From Winogradskyella bathintestinalis (GTDB taxonomy: Bacteria; Bacteroidota; Bacteroidia; Flavobacteriales; Flavobacteriaceae), in contig NZ_JASDDK010000002.1 in NCBI RefSeq assembly GCF_030407435.1, forward strand, positions 1 through 64,000: 64,000 nucleotides of DNA, read 5' to 3'. Made by a program: the position numbers and the translations under genes. Under the pieces are notes generated by a model. The model worked only from the letters and a program-made list of their open reading frames with translations, did not search any database and was not told the origin of the DNA. Shown here piece by piece: positions 1 through 8,256 of the stretch. Numbering within the stretch: the stretch's first letter is position 1; the number at the start of each line of letters is the position of its first letter.

Positions 1-1
1 A

Positions 2-694
2 AACGCTGGTATTAAAATTGGTAGAGACAAGTTCTTCAACTTCTTGAGACTTAATAAACTACTAGTGCCAAAAACAAAGAACTATATCACAACAACCAAT
101 TCTAATCATATGTATAAAAAATATAAATACATGATAAAAGACCACGTGCCTACTCGACCAGAACAACTTTGGGTTAGCGATATAACCTATATTAAAACTC
201 AAAATGGACATAACTATTTAGCTTTAGTTACAGATGCTTATTCTAAAAGGATTATGGGCTATAAACTCGACAACCATATGAAAACATCGCTTTGTAAGGA
301 TGCGCTAGCCATGGCTATTAAAAATAGAAAATATCCTAATCAAAAGCTTATTCATCATTCTGATAGAGGGTTCCAATATTGTAATCCTAAATACACTGAA
401 TTTGCTGAAAACAATGGAATTACGATGAGTATGACCAAACAGTACGATCCTTATGAAAACGCTGTCGCTGAACGAATTAACAGAACTCTTAAGTATGAAT
501 ATGGATTAAAAAAAACCATTAAAAACACTGACCTAGCTCAAAAAATGACTGAGCAAGCTGTGTATATCTATAACAATCTGAGAACACATTTTAGCCTGGA
601 TCTAAGAAAACCAGCTGAAGTACATTTGAATCCTAACATCAAATACAAATCCTATCGAAAAAATAATGTAAATTTACCTGAACTAACGATTTAA
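2..694 (+). CDS. IS3-family transposase, OrfB/integrase part (5' end outside window)
   Basis: The reading frame is open from the window edge to a TAA at 692-694, so the N-terminus is cut off. It encodes an rve-type DDE integrase core that would catalyse strand transfer of an insertion sequence. Counting from the ATG at 44, the catalytic triad is D46 (WVSDITYI), D107 (HHSDRGFQY) and E143 (NAVAERINRTLK), with the 35-residue D-E spacing of IS3 elements. The residues before that ATG read as typical IS3 OrfB sequence (GIKIGRDKFF), so ATG 44 is not the true start. The C-terminal end (NLRTHFSLDLRKPAEVH) also looks complete. No internal stop or frameshift is visible, so this copy may be intact upstream of the window. 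A second, decayed element follows head to tail. Confidence 0.93.
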   Translation, partial: NAGIKIGRDKFFNFLRLNKLLVPKTKNYITTTNSNHMYKKYKYMIKDHVPTRPEQLWVSDITYIKTQNGHNYLALVTDAYSKRIMGYKLDNHMKTSLCKDALAMAIKNRKYPNQKLIHHSDRGFQYCNPKYTEFAENNGITMSMTKQYDPYENAVAERINRTLKYEYGLKKTIKNTDLAQKMTEQAVYIYNNLRTHFSLDLRKPAEVHLNPNIKYKSYRKNNVNLPELTI

Positions 695-778
695 ATACAG
701 ACCTAGTTCAAACTATTTTTTTGCCTTCTAAACGGCTAAAAAAAATCTTTTGAACGTCGAAATAATAACAAAAAAAAG

Positions 779-823
779 GTCAACCTATTTCAGTATAATA
801 TACCCGTCCTGAATAAAGGCTAC
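779..823. mobile_element. Probable abutted IS3 ends (right end of one copy, left end of the next)
   Basis: Bases 779-793 (GTCAACCTATTTCAG) and 809-823 (CTGAATAAAGGCTAC) form an imperfect inverted repeat about 15 nt apart. They lie between the orfB stop at 694 and an orfA relic starting at 839. This is the order expected if the right terminal repeat of the upstream element directly faces the left terminal repeat of a second element, as in an IS3 tandem or circle-type junction. The arms match only partly, so the exact ends are uncertain. A simple hairpin is the alternative. Confidence 0.45.
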
Positions 824-838
824 ATAATTTTAAATATT

Positions 839-1050
839 ATGTACAAAAATGACAAAGTAATTATACGGATTCAGAACCTCTTAAACTAAAAATTCTTGAC
901 GAACTTAGCAAAGGTAAATACACAAAGAGTGAACTTTGTAAACTCTACTCTATTGCCCCAACAACAGTCAATGAGTGGATTAAAAAGTATAATCGTAAAT
1001 ACATAATGAGCACTAGAGTATAAGAGGAAAAAAAAGACGAAATTGAGTGA
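839..1050 (+). pseudogene. IS3-type OrfA (helix-turn-helix) relic, frameshifted
   Basis: An ATG at 839 opens MYKNDKVIIR, after which the reading frame must shift by one base near 868 (a lost base in what was probably a Tyr codon) to continue as SEPLKLKILDELSKGKYTKS and on through LYSIAPTTVNEWIKKYN. That is the classic HTH_28-type OrfA DNA-binding domain of IS3 transposases. The shifted frame stops at 1021-1023, and OrfA-like coding (KKDEIE) continues to another stop at 1048. No orfB of this second copy follows, so it is a 5' fragment only. Two kinds of lesion (frameshift and stops) indicate old decay. Confidence 0.75.
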
Positions 1051-1193
1051 ATTGTTATTTTAATTACAGCAATCAAGTGTACATAAATACGAAGCGAATT
1101 ACAAATTCATAATGATAAAATAAATATTTGAATTTGAGTACATCAAAGACTGCTATTTATATAATCAAAATATTTATACTGCTAACTTGATAA

Positions 1194-2021
1194 TTAATCT
1201 TGAATAAGTATTTGATTTTCTACTAAATCTTTTATAGGAACAATAAGTTTCCCTTTAGAATTTTTTAATATTACCGATATACTTTCCACAGCTTCAATAG
1301 TATATATTTGTTCATTAAAAACAATTTTATCTCCAACCTCAAATGTTTTACGTGCGTAAAATGTGTTTAATAACTTACCTACAACTTCTTTAGCTCCTAG
1401 GCCAACTGCAATTGCAAATGCTCCTAAGAAAGCAGCTAATATCATTGTGATATTACTAGTAATGATGTATGTATCTATTCCTGCTTGATTCAAAGCTGTA
1501 ATTGAGATAAACGTCAATAATATAAAAAACACTACTTGACTAATCATTTTTCCACCAGACAATTCCATAGACTCAAATAGTGATTTTAAACTGTTTTTTA
1601 CAAAGTTCGAAAATATTAAACCTAATATAAATATTACTAATGCAGCGAATAATTGAGGTAAATAGGCTAATAATTCCCCTACATGATTAGAAATTATCTC
1701 TAAGCCAATAGCGTCGGATGCGGTAATGATTATAATGATATACATTATATATTTCACAAACTTAGAAACCACTTTAATGGTATCAAAATTCAATTGTTTA
1801 CCTTCTACAATCTCAATATTGTTTAATTTCTCATCCAATTTATTGGCTTTAGCAAGTTTCAATAGCTTCCTAACAGCTTTCACAACGAATTGAGTTATGA
1901 ACCAACCAATTAGAATAATTAATAATGCTCCTAACACCTTGAAAGCAATGGAGGCTATTTCTGGCCAAATTGCAGCTATAGATTGCATTGCTGAGTTTTT
2001 ATAATTTATGAATCTTTCCAT
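1194..2021 (-). CDS. Small MscS-like channel with conserved TM-helix repeats
   Basis: This is a 275-residue inner-membrane protein with about five hydrophobic segments (roughly residues 22-50, 86-102, 120-142, 158-178, 188-212). Segments two to four resemble the conserved TM helix repeats (PF05552 type) that precede the pore in short bacterial mechanosensitive channel homologues. The last segment, AFLGAFAIAVGLGAKEVVG, is a glycine/alanine-rich pore helix like TM3 of MscS, followed by a short beta domain (FEVGDKIVF...) near residues 226-272. It probably releases ions under membrane tension or passes small solutes. The C-terminal cytoplasmic cage of full MscS is missing, which is usual for this subgroup. 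It stands alone, with an ECF sigma operon upstream on the same strand. Confidence 0.8.
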   Translation of the reverse strand: MERFINYKNSAMQSIAAIWPEIASIAFKVLGALLIILIGWFITQFVVKAVRKLLKLAKANKLDEKLNNIEIVEGKQLNFDTIKVVSKFVKYIMYIIIIITASDAIGLEIISNHVGELLAYLPQLFAALVIFILGLIFSNFVKNSLKSLFESMELSGGKMISQVVFFILLTFISITALNQAGIDTYIITSNITMILAAFLGAFAIAVGLGAKEVVGKLLNTFYARKTFEVGDKIVFNEQIYTIEAVESISVILKNSKGKLIVPIKDLVENQILIQD

Positions 2022-2204
2022 ACTAATATTTTTAAGTTCCAGTTGATTGATTAAGTATTACTAACATAATCTTTCGACTACAAATTTATCTTATTTTATC
2101 TTTTCATAGATTTATCATAATAGCGCAACTATGTTAATGTCGTTTCTTAAAAAACATTTATATTTTTTACTACAGATCATAAAATCTCAATCACCTCTGT
2201 ACTA

Positions 2205-2378
2205 TTACTTTTTTCTTTTATTTGTTACGCTTTCTATGATATGCCCAATATTATACGAGAATAACTCCGCTAATTCCATAAAGAGCTTTGCCATCGCTAT
2301 ATCGTGCATAACTTTGCCTTTCAGTTCATGTGGAACTTTCTGTAGAGGTTGGTCTAAGTTCTTAAATGGATTTTCCAT
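2205..2378 (-). CDS. Small protein translationally coupled to ECF sigma factor
   Basis: The 57-residue product begins MENPFKNLDQPLQKVP at an ATG that overlaps the last 17 bases of the sigma factor gene; a longer reading from 2408 lies wholly inside the sigma gene and is less likely. It has no signal peptide, no convincing membrane segment and ends in a basic tail (NKRKK). The overlap implies co-transcription and probably coupled translation with the sigma factor. I do not recognise a domain. By position it could be a truncated anti-sigma or partner protein, since many Flavobacteriia ECF genes are followed by a short cytoplasmic protein of this kind, but that is inference. Confidence 0.6.
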   Translation of the reverse strand: MENPFKNLDQPLQKVPHELKGKVMHDIAMAKLFMELAELFSYNIGHIIESVTNKRKK

Positions 2379-2955
2379 CTTTCGTATAATTTGAGTACTT
2401 CTGTACAAGTTTTTCTTTTGCTCTTTTTAATCGCATTTTAACTGCGCTTTCTCCAATATCTAATGCATCTGAAATGTCTTTAATAGATAAATTATCTTGA
2501 TATTTTAGTAATAAAATCATCTTTTCATCTGGTGAAATCAACTCCATGACTTTTTTAAGTTGTTCTACCCGCATACTTTCGAACTCTACAGTAGAATCAA
2601 TGTCTTCGCCAATGTTTTCGATATCAACGATTTCAGAACTAACGGATTTCTTTTCAAACTTTTTAGCTGTATTTCGAGTTACATAATTCACACAATGGTT
2701 ATAGGTAAACGCATATAACCAAGTTGAAAATTTTGACTTGCCTTTAAAACTAGCCAATTTCACAAAAACCCTTAAAAATACGTCTTGAGTTAAATCTTTT
2801 GCTTCATCAATTCCATTGGCAAATCCATAACATTTATTATACACCATAGATTCATATCTATCGTATAGCACCTCGAACAACAATGTGTCGTTGGTTTTTA
2901 CGATAGCTTCTACGAGCGCTTCATCGGTTAGGCTATGAACAGCGTCTTGTGTCAA
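2362..2955 (-). CDS. ECF RNA polymerase sigma factor (sigma-70 family)
   Basis: The 197-residue protein has sigma region 2 at about residues 24-95 (YDRYESMVYNKCYGF, DLTQDVFLRVF, FSTWLYAFTYNHCVNYV) and region 4 at about 135-185 (SPDEKMILLLKYQDNLSIKD, IGESAVKMRLKRAKEKL). It would direct core RNA polymerase to a stress or envelope regulon. The only usable start is TTG at 2953-2955; the frame has a stop eight codons upstream and no ATG before region 2, so a weak start is implied. A small protein gene overlaps its 3' end. No transmembrane anti-sigma is next to it, so how it is controlled is not evident. Confidence 0.9.
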   Translation of the reverse strand: MTQDAVHSLTDEALVEAIVKTNDTLLFEVLYDRYESMVYNKCYGFANGIDEAKDLTQDVFLRVFVKLASFKGKSKFSTWLYAFTYNHCVNYVTRNTAKKFEKKSVSSEIVDIENIGEDIDSTVEFESMRVEQLKKVMELISPDEKMILLLKYQDNLSIKDISDALDIGESAVKMRLKRAKEKLVQKYSNYTKDGKSI

Positions 2956-3050
2956 GGGATTTTGGTCGAATTAATAGATAAATCTCAAACTCATTTTAAC
3001 GAGTTTATAAAGTTAAGACACAATATTGTAAGAGAAGTCACTATTGAATA

Positions 3051-3079
3051 AAAAAAGCGAACTTCAAAAAAAGTTCGCT
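3051..3079 (-). terminator. Rho-independent terminator of the ExbB-like pseudogene
   Basis: AGCGAACT at 3056-3063 pairs with AGTTCGCT at 3072-3079. Read on the minus strand the stem is followed by a run of Ts, so it ends transcription coming from the ExbB-like gene. It could also insulate the sigma gene lying further along the minus strand. Confidence 0.8.
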
Positions 3080-3106
3080 GTAATAAAAATATTTTTTAAG
3101 TTAGAC

Positions 3107-3429
3107 TTATCGATGTTTTTCAGCATATATAAACCAGCGTAACACCAAGATTCCTAATCTAGCAATTACAAAGGTAAATAATCCGAAGGTGGCCGTTAAA
3201 AGTGACACTTTTAATCCCCCTGCGAAAATTGCAGGATCTGGATTTCAATAGCTTCGACCGAATCGAAAGCGGTTATCAATCCTATTACTGAAGCTAAAAA
3301 TCCTAATACTAATCCTAGTAGACTAGCATCTACTGTTAACTTTAAAAATTTTTCAGTTTTAATTTTATCTTTTTTTAGAACTATGAAACCTCTTATTAAG
3401 AAATAAATAGAAAATAAATTCATCCACAC
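3107..3429 (-). pseudogene. MotA/TolQ/ExbB-like proton-channel protein, frameshifted
   Basis: The first frame gives a membrane protein from a GTG at 3429 (or ATG at 3423), including DASLLGLVLGFLASVIGLIT and AFDSVEAIE, and runs into a stop at 3211. Restoring one base near 3243-3246 (GAAATCC for expected GAAAATCC) continues smoothly as NPDPAIFAGGLKVSLLTATF, then GLFTFVIARLGILVLRW, ending at 3107. The two parts together match the last two membrane helices of the MotA/TolQ/ExbB family, which build proton-driven stator channels. The lesion is a single A lost from a short homopolymer. The N-terminal 10-20 residues seem to be missing too, because a stop lies immediately before 3429 where the sequence joins a truncated kinase gene. 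A sequencing error could explain the frameshift but not the lost N-terminus. Confidence 0.75.
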
Positions 3430-3969
3430 TTCTTATTCAACACCCTAAACACCATGTATGGATTTGCATTAAAAAAAGCAGATGAGACCCCAGAAATGAT
3501 ATTAAAATTATCTAACTTATTGGACTATTTATTATACCAAGTCGATAAGCCTTTTGTGAATTTAAATGATGAAATTTATCATATTGAAGATTATATAAGT
3601 TTAGAACAAATGCGATTTAATGATACATTGAAATTGGGTTTTTCAAAAAACATAAGTTCAGAGTTTATTGAAATTCCGCCAATGTTATTTATACCATTTG
3701 TTGAAAATAGCTTTAAACACGGAAAGATTATAAACGGCAGTTTATATATTTCAATCTTTATTGAAACGAACCCAACTGAAATTAAATTCACAATTATTAA
3801 TAGCAGTTCTAATGATTCAAATTTTATTGACGGACTTGGTTTGCATAATATAAAAACGCGGTTAAAATTATTATATCCAGATCAACATCTACTTAAAATT
3901 AATCAAAGTGAAACCGAATTTGAAGTAGCATTATTATTAACGTCTAAATTAAAATTAGAAGATGTCTAA
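3424..3969 (+). pseudogene. LytS/YpdA-type histidine kinase, 5'-truncated
   Basis: Coding similarity begins abruptly at PHFLFNTLN (3424-3450), the H-box of LytS-family kinases, and an in-frame TAA lies just before it at 3415-3417. The first ATG (3454) falls after the phospho-accepting His, so any protein made from it would lack that His. The ATPase part is intact: N-box FVENSFKHG, and GLGLHNIKTRL as the G-box. The membrane sensor region, normally well over 100 residues, is gone. The 3' end overlaps the response regulator by 8 bases, as in functional pairs. The truncation point coincides with the truncated 5' end of the ExbB-like gene on the other strand, pointing to one deletion that joined the two. 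Confidence 0.8.
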
Positions 3970-4672
3970 CGTGGTGTCCTGCATTATTGTCGATGATGAA
4001 ATAATGGCAAGAGACATTATAGCTAATCATTTATTAAAAATTAAAAATATAGAGGTCACTGCACAATGTAAAAATGCTATTGAAGCTTTCAATTACATTA
4101 GTAACCATAATGTAGATTTAATTTTTCTAAACATCAATATGCCAGAAATATCAGGTATATCGTTTGCAAGATCTATTAATAAAGAGATTAAAATTATATT
4201 CACAACAGCCTATAGAGATTACCCAGTAGAAGGATTTGATTTGCAAGCTGTTGATTACCTATTAAAACCAATAGCTTTTAAAAGATTATTAAAATCTGTT
4301 GATAGGTATTTTGAAGTAACTTTATTATCATAAGAAAACATTTCGCATACTACAGAATATAACGATTTTATATTTGTCCGCGCTGACCGTAAAATGCTTA
4401 AAGTTGATTTTTCTGAAATTATATACGTTGAAAGTTACAGTGATTATCTTAAAATTCATTGTCGCAATACTACTATTATCACAAGAGAAACCATTACGGC
4501 CTTCGAAGCAAAATTACCACATTCTAGATTTTTGCGCATTCACAGATCGTACATAGTGGCCATATTACAAATACAGTCCTTTACAAATGAACATATTACG
4601 GTTCATCGAAAAGCGCTTTCCATTAGTCGAAGTTATAAGAAAGAAGTTTTGAAACGTCTAGAAAATTTTTAA
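3962..4672 (+). pseudogene. LytTR-family response regulator, interrupted by an in-frame stop
   Basis: The receiver domain (residues 1-122) starts MSNVVSCIIVDDE, and the LytTR DNA-binding domain runs from about 4394 to 4672 (IIYVESYSDYLKIHC, FLRIHRSYIVA). Both are in the same frame, separated only by a TAA at 4331-4333, so a nonsense change rather than a frameshift broke the gene. The usual phosphoacceptor Asp in the LDI-x-MP motif is Asn57 here (FLNINMPEISG), so the receiver could not be phosphorylated normally. The conserved acidic pair DDE (11-13) and Lys of LLKPI remain. With the truncated kinase, the whole two-component pair looks non-functional. Restart at ATG 4394 could in principle yield a free LytTR domain. 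Confidence 0.82.
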
Positions 4673-4751
4673 CTTTAAACCTGAGTATAAAAAAATAAAT
4701 GTCCCAAGTTTAACGTTGTATAGTTACCGCTGTACTTTTTAAACGTGCTAA

Positions 4752-5342
4752 ATGAACGATTACCTACACAAAACTATTCCTAATTTAAAACCATTTAGTT
4801 ATGAGCGTCATCACGATTCTCATTTTATAAATCAGCCATGGGTTTTAGTCAACGGTATTTCTAAAAATAAATCGATTTATACGTTTAAAGAGGATAATAT
4901 TCTTGAAATTTCTAGAAAAGATAATATAATTAAAACATCATGGAATTTCAATTTGCAAAATACGTTTACGATAGAAACCGAAGATGGATTTATAAAAGTG
5001 AAAGCTTATTTTAAAGATGATGATATTTTGGTTCTTAACAATCTAGAAAAGAAAGACTTCGCACTATATATAAACACTTCTAAATATGATGACGAGCTCA
5101 ATTCTATTGAAGATATCCAAGCATTTTTAAAAGATAAATACAGGAAGAAAGTTAGCACAGTAATATACGACCATGAGTTCTATTACATTGAACAAGCCAA
5201 GGAATACGGTCCTTTTAAAGTTGAGGAATTAGCCGAGAAAGTAAATAGTGGAGAAATAAGTGCTTACTGTTTTGTAAAAGACGTCAATGAATATGATTAT
5301 AGTAAGCGAATGCGTATTGAAGATTTAATTCAGGAACTTTGA
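4752..5342 (+). CDS. Hypothetical protein with C-terminal GYF_2-like segment
   Basis: The 196-residue soluble protein has no signal peptide or membrane helix. Its last 55 residues (FYYIEQAKEYGPFKVEELAE, then GEISAYCFVKD) fit the pattern of GYF_2/DUF4339 domains, small modules thought to mediate protein contacts. The N-terminal 130 residues are beta-rich with repeated acidic turns and contain nothing I recognise. It follows the broken response regulator by 80 bases on the same strand and converges with fabV across a shared terminator. The frame is intact, so it appears functional although its neighbours are decaying. Confidence 0.65.
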   Translation: MNDYLHKTIPNLKPFSYERHHDSHFINQPWVLVNGISKNKSIYTFKEDNILEISRKDNIIKTSWNFNLQNTFTIETEDGFIKVKAYFKDDDILVLNNLEKKDFALYINTSKYDDELNSIEDIQAFLKDKYRKKVSTVIYDHEFYYIEQAKEYGPFKVEELAEKVNSGEISAYCFVKDVNEYDYSKRMRIEDLIQEL

Positions 5343-5356
5343 ATTTTCTTTTACTA

Positions 5357-5395
5357 AAAAAAGCGAAAATCTTAATAGACTTCCGCTTTTAATTT
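5357..5395. terminator. Bidirectional terminator between convergent genes
   Basis: AAAAGCG at 5359-5365 pairs with CGCTTTT at 5384-5390, flanked by A- and T-runs on both sides. It lies between the GYF-like gene (plus) and fabV (minus) and can serve both. Confidence 0.65.
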
Positions 5396-5415
5396 TTTTA
5401 TATTATTTTGATCAC

Positions 5416-6606
5416 CTACTCCTGCAATCCAGGAATAGCAACTATTTCATCCACATCTTTATCATAATTCACACCATCAACGTTGAAACCAAAGAGGTTA
5501 AAGAAATCATTCTTATAACCTTCTAAATCGCCAATATTAGGCAAAGTTTCTGTAGTGGCTTCTTGCCAAAGTTTTAAAACCTTAGCTTGAATGTCATCTC
5601 GCATTTCCCAATCATCAATTCTAATTCTTCCTGCGTCATCTAACTGCAAATCTTCGGCATATAAGCGTTCATTAAATAAACGTTCAATTTGCTCAATACA
5701 ACCTTCATGTAATCCTTCTTCTTTCATCACTTTATACAATAATGAAATGTACAATGGAATAACAGGAATAGCAGAACTTGCTTGTGTAACTAAGGCCTTA
5801 TTTACGGACACATAACCTTTTCCGTTGATTTCTTTTAATGAATCCGTAATTTTGAAGGCTGTGGCTTCTAAATCATCTTTTGCTGCTCCGATAGTTCCTT
5901 TTCTATAAACCGCTTCGGTTAAGGATGGGCCAATATAAGAATAGGCAACTGTTTTAAAATCTTCAGCCAATACATTTTCTGACTTTAAAAGATCAATCCA
6001 CATTTGCCAATCTTCTCCACCCATTACAGCAATTGTATTTTCAATATCATCGTCTGAACTTGGCTCGATTGAAATTTCTTTTACTTCACCTGTATGAAAA
6101 TCGACAGTGTTGTTGGTAAAGGTGTCACCAATGGGTTTTAAAACCGATTTAAAACGTTCACCAGTATCTGGATGCGTTCTTACTGGTGAGGCCAAACTGT
6201 AAATTAACATATCAATTTTACCTAAATCCTCTTTTATTAATTCTAGCGTTTGCGTTTTAATTTCGTTAGAAAATGCATCGCCATTAATACTCTTTGCATA
6301 CAATCCATCTTTGTGAGCTTGTTTTTCAAAAGCAGCACTATTATACCAACCTGGGGAGGCTGGTCGTCCCTTGGTTGGTGGCTTTTCAAAAAACACGCCA
6401 ATGGTCGATGCCTTAGAGCCATAAGCACTTGTAATTCTCGAAGCTAATCCAAAACCGGTTGATGCTCCAATTACCAATACGTTTTTAGGACCATTTTCAG
6501 TTGGTCTTTGTCTTATATAATCAATCTGGTTTTGTACGTTTTGCGCACAACCTGTAGGATGTGAGGTTAAACATATAAATCCTCTAGTTCTTGGTTCTAT
6601 TATCAT
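5416..6606 (-). CDS. fabV: trans-2-enoyl-CoA/enoyl-ACP reductase FabV
   Basis: This 396-residue enzyme reduces trans-2-enoyl-ACP (or enoyl-CoA) with NADH in the last step of each fatty-acid elongation cycle; FabV types are typically insensitive to triclosan. Seen in the sequence: the FabV N-terminal signature (TRGFICLTSHPTGC), the Rossmann motif VIGASTGFGLASR (45-57), Glu74 after the second strand (GVFFEKP), which favours NADH, and the catalytic pair Y234-x8-K243 (AVYRKGTIGAAK), the longer spacing that separates FabV from FabI. Length is normal for the family. It follows lpd by only 11 bases and is probably co-transcribed with it. Confidence 0.95.
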   Translation of the reverse strand: MIIEPRTRGFICLTSHPTGCAQNVQNQIDYIRQRPTENGPKNVLVIGASTGFGLASRITSAYGSKASTIGVFFEKPPTKGRPASPGWYNSAAFEKQAHKDGLYAKSINGDAFSNEIKTQTLELIKEDLGKIDMLIYSLASPVRTHPDTGERFKSVLKPIGDTFTNNTVDFHTGEVKEISIEPSSDDDIENTIAVMGGEDWQMWIDLLKSENVLAEDFKTVAYSYIGPSLTEAVYRKGTIGAAKDDLEATAFKITDSLKEINGKGYVSVNKALVTQASSAIPVIPLYISLLYKVMKEEGLHEGCIEQIERLFNERLYAEDLQLDDAGRIRIDDWEMRDDIQAKVLKLWQEATTETLPNIGDLEGYKNDFFNLFGFNVDGVNYDKDVDEIVAIPGLQE

Positions 6607-6617
6607 ATATTAAAAAT

Positions 6618-8018
6618 CTAAACGTGTAATGCTCTATCTTCTGTTGCGGCTAATGCTGCCTCTTTTACCGCCTCTGCAAATGTAGGATGTGCGTGCGACA
6701 TGCGAGAGATATCTTCGGCTGAAGCTCTATACTCCATGGCTACAACGGCTTCTGCAATTAAATCGGCACAACGTGCACCAATCATATGAACGCCAAGCAC
6801 TTCGTCTGTAGTTTTATCGGCCAAGATTTTCACAAACCCATCTAAATCACCACTTGCTCTTGCACGGCCTAAAGCTCTAAATGGAAATTGACCTACTTTA
6901 TACGCTACGTTATCCGCTTTCAATTCCTCTTCTGTTTTACCTACAGCGGCTACTTCTGGCCAAGTATAAACGACACCTGGAATTAAATTATAATCAATAT
7001 GAGGTTTTTGTCCTGCTAAAGTTTCCGCCACAAAAACACCTTCTTCTTCCGCTTTGTGAGCTAACATAGCGCCTTTTATAACATCACCTATCGCGTAAAT
7101 ATTTGATACAGACGTTTGTAAATGCTCATTAACCTCAATCTGCCCTCTATCATTTATTTTTACTCCCGCTGCTTCTGCGTTTAGACCATCGGTATAAGGG
7201 CGTCGACCAACAGAAACTAAACAATAATCTCCTTTAAATTCTACAACCTCACCTTTTTTATTTTCAGCTTTAACAATGACTTCATCACCATTACGTTCTA
7301 CAGATTGCACCTTATGCGATGGCATCATTTTGCATTTGGCTTTCTTAAAGACCTTATTAAGTTCTTTAGACAAACCAGCATCCATTGTTGGTAAGATTCT
7401 GTCCATAAATTCTACTACAGTCACTTCAGCACCTAAACGACGATATACTTGCCCTAACTCTAATCCAATCACGCCACCACCTATGATAATTAAATGCTTC
7501 GGAATTTCTTTCAATTTTAAAGCTTCCGTAGAAGTGATAATGCGCTCTTTATCCAATTTAATAAATGGTAAATTACTTGGTTTGCTTCCGGTGGCGACAA
7601 TGATATTTTTTGCTTCAATCTCTTGAGCATCTTTACCTTCAATTTTAATATGAGTAGCATCTTTAAAAGATCCTAATCCTTCAAAGACATCAATATTGTT
7701 TTTCTTCATTAAGAAATCAATACCGCCTGTAGTTTGATCTACAACAGCTTGCTTACGACCGATCATTTTTTCAAGGTTTACTTTGATATCACCCGGAATT
7801 TCGATGCCATGTTCTTCAAAATGTTTCGTGGCTTCTTCGTAATGATGCGAAGAACTCAATAAGGCTTTACTTGGAATACAACCTACATTTAAGCAAGTAC
7901 CACCAAGTGTAGAATATTTTTCAATAATGGCTGTTTTCATCCCTAATTGTGCACAACGAATTGCTGCTACGTATCCTCCAGGTCCAGAACCTATTATTGC
8001 TACATCATATGATTTCAT
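6618..8018 (-). CDS. lpdA: Dihydrolipoyl dehydrogenase (E3)
   Basis: This 466-residue FAD enzyme re-oxidises dihydrolipoamide on the E2 subunits of pyruvate, 2-oxoglutarate or branched-chain dehydrogenase complexes (and GcvH), passing electrons to NAD. Visible motifs are the FAD site GSGPGG (10-15), the redox disulfide C42-C47 (GGTCLNVGCIPSKAL), the NAD-binding GGGVIGLELG around residue 180, the second FAD motif IYAIGDV, and the C-terminal active-site His-Glu set in SHAHPTFAEA. Length matches the family. It is the first gene of a two-gene unit with fabV; no E1 or E2 gene is nearby, so it may serve several complexes. Confidence 0.96.
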   Translation of the reverse strand: MKSYDVAIIGSGPGGYVAAIRCAQLGMKTAIIEKYSTLGGTCLNVGCIPSKALLSSSHHYEEATKHFEEHGIEIPGDIKVNLEKMIGRKQAVVDQTTGGIDFLMKKNNIDVFEGLGSFKDATHIKIEGKDAQEIEAKNIIVATGSKPSNLPFIKLDKERIITSTEALKLKEIPKHLIIIGGGVIGLELGQVYRRLGAEVTVVEFMDRILPTMDAGLSKELNKVFKKAKCKMMPSHKVQSVERNGDEVIVKAENKKGEVVEFKGDYCLVSVGRRPYTDGLNAEAAGVKINDRGQIEVNEHLQTSVSNIYAIGDVIKGAMLAHKAEEEGVFVAETLAGQKPHIDYNLIPGVVYTWPEVAAVGKTEEELKADNVAYKVGQFPFRALGRARASGDLDGFVKILADKTTDEVLGVHMIGARCADLIAEAVVAMEYRASAEDISRMSHAHPTFAEAVKEAALAATEDRALHV

Positions 8019-8052
8019 AAGAAAATTTTTGTCTGATTAGTTTTAATACGAA

Positions 8053-8060
8053 CAAAAATA
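8053..8060 (-). promoter_or_regulatory. Probable -7 element of the lpd-fabV operon
   Basis: On the minus strand the sequence reads TATTTTTG, matching the Bacteroidota -7 consensus TAnnTTTG, 35 bases before the lpd ATG. The -33 region has TTTCG instead of TTTG about 20 bases upstream, so the match is partial. Confidence 0.5.
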
Positions 8061-8256
8061 CGATTTACATTAATGATTTACGAAAGACTTATCATTAAAT
8101 TTACACCGTGACTTATTCCATAAAAAAAGTCCAAACTTTTAAATTATTCAAAATAATCTAACCGAATGGACAACTTTTCCCTAAGATGCTAATAGCAACT
8201 CAAAATTGCAAAAAAAAAGATTATCTAACAATACTCAATTTGAGTATTTATTGTAC

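Noticed and set aside
2131-2394. 87-codon plus-strand frame opposite the sigma partner gene
   Set aside because: Antisense to a better-supported gene and no recognisable features beyond hydrophobic residues.
1-4700. Left region as a possible genomic island with a defence or toxin system
   Set aside because: Only IS relics, a channel, a sigma factor and decayed signalling genes were found; no nuclease, methylase, toxin or integrase of an island type.
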